Assembly: GCA_003520365.1 (NCBI GenBank)
Contig: DOUW01000326.1
Location: 2,342 to 8,080 of the forward strand
DNA from: Massilia sp.
GTDB taxonomy: Bacteria; Pseudomonadota; Gammaproteobacteria; Burkholderiales; Burkholderiaceae_D
Reading direction: 5' to 3'
DNA length: 5,739 nucleotides
A program made the position numbers and the translations under genes. Shown piece by piece: positions 5,713-5,739 of the stretch. The number at the start of each line of letters is the position of its first letter. Positions within the stretch are counted from its first letter, which is position 1. Below the pieces are notes generated by a model. It was not told the DNA's origin, did no database searches, and worked only from the letters and a program-made list of their open reading frames with translations.

Positions 5713-5739
5713 CCGTAGGGTGGACACCTGTGTCCACGC
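5713..5739 (+). repeat. Start of composite repeat unit 3, cut by the window edge
   Basis: GTAG (5715-5718) plus the perfect stem GTGGACAC / GTGTCCAC (5720-5727 / 5730-5737) around CT. It begins with CC where units 1 and 2 have GG. The rest lies outside the window. Confidence 0.7.

Larger units (their letters stand above)
5326..5739. repeat. REP/BIME-like composite repeat array (continues past right edge)
   Basis: All of the non-coding stretch from 5326 to the end is repeat. Two complete units (5326-5481, 5509-5685) and the first 27 bases of a third (5713-5739) are separated by two related 27-bp spacers (5482-5508, 5686-5712; 21 of 27 bases the same). Start-to-start distances are 183 and 204 bp; the 21-bp difference comes from a longer hairpin in unit 2 (+22) and a one-base deletion (-1). 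Every complete unit begins GGCGTAGGGTGG and ends with its exact inverse. GTAG followed by a stem-loop, placed in head-to-head pairs, is the known form of REP sequences and BIMEs served by RAYT enzymes. Open frames across the array have no protein-like character. Confidence 0.85.

Noticed and set aside
5334..5737. Small open frames across the far-right region on both strands
   Set aside because: They consist wholly of repeat sequence, with the same peptide phrases recurring because the DNA repeats; no ribosome site or domain supports them.
5326..5739. CRISPR array
   Set aside because: Repeats are about 156-177 bp, strongly self-complementary and separated by related, not unique, 27-bp spacers; this does not fit a CRISPR plan.

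Overview
The window comes from a high-GC bacterial chromosome, most likely a Burkholderiales betaproteobacterium and probably Oxalobacteraceae (Massilia/Duganella-like). That placement is inferred from remembered protein character, such as the CysB start MNLHQLRF, its C-terminus NYEL and the cysI-DUF934-cysH-cysD gene order; no search was run. About 90% of the window is an assimilatory sulfate reduction locus.

Left part (1-3491, all minus strand): a tight operon read from right to left. It runs cysI (siroheme/4Fe-4S sulfite reductase), a DUF934 gene overlapping cysI by 8 bp, cysH (an APS-type reductase with the full iron-sulfur cysteine set), then the N-terminal half of cysD (sulfate adenylyltransferase small subunit), which runs off the left edge. 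cysN or cysNC would be expected just outside. Together these genes make the route sulfate -> APS -> sulfite -> sulfide. No flavoprotein partner (CysJ) is visible for the sulfite reductase.

Middle (3492-3662): a 171-bp divergent control region. It is AT-rich compared with the genes and contains a nested imperfect dyad of about 50 bp, a good candidate for the binding site of the divergent LysR-type regulator.

Right part (3663-5264, plus strand): cysB, the LysR-family regulator of sulfur assimilation, followed after 12 bp by a class I SAM-dependent methyltransferase of unknown substrate, apparently in the same transcript.

Far right (5265-5739): no genes. After a 61-bp spacer comes an ordered repeat array. 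It has two complete composite units and the start of a third, with repeat periods of 183 and 204 bp. Each complete unit has a GTAG-footed hairpin at each end in opposite orientations, with a long conserved palindrome in the middle. The small hairpins have different stem sequences, yet every stem still pairs. This matches the architecture of REP/BIME elements mobilised by RAYT (TnpA-REP) enzymes. It is the least ordinary part of the window and continues past the right edge.
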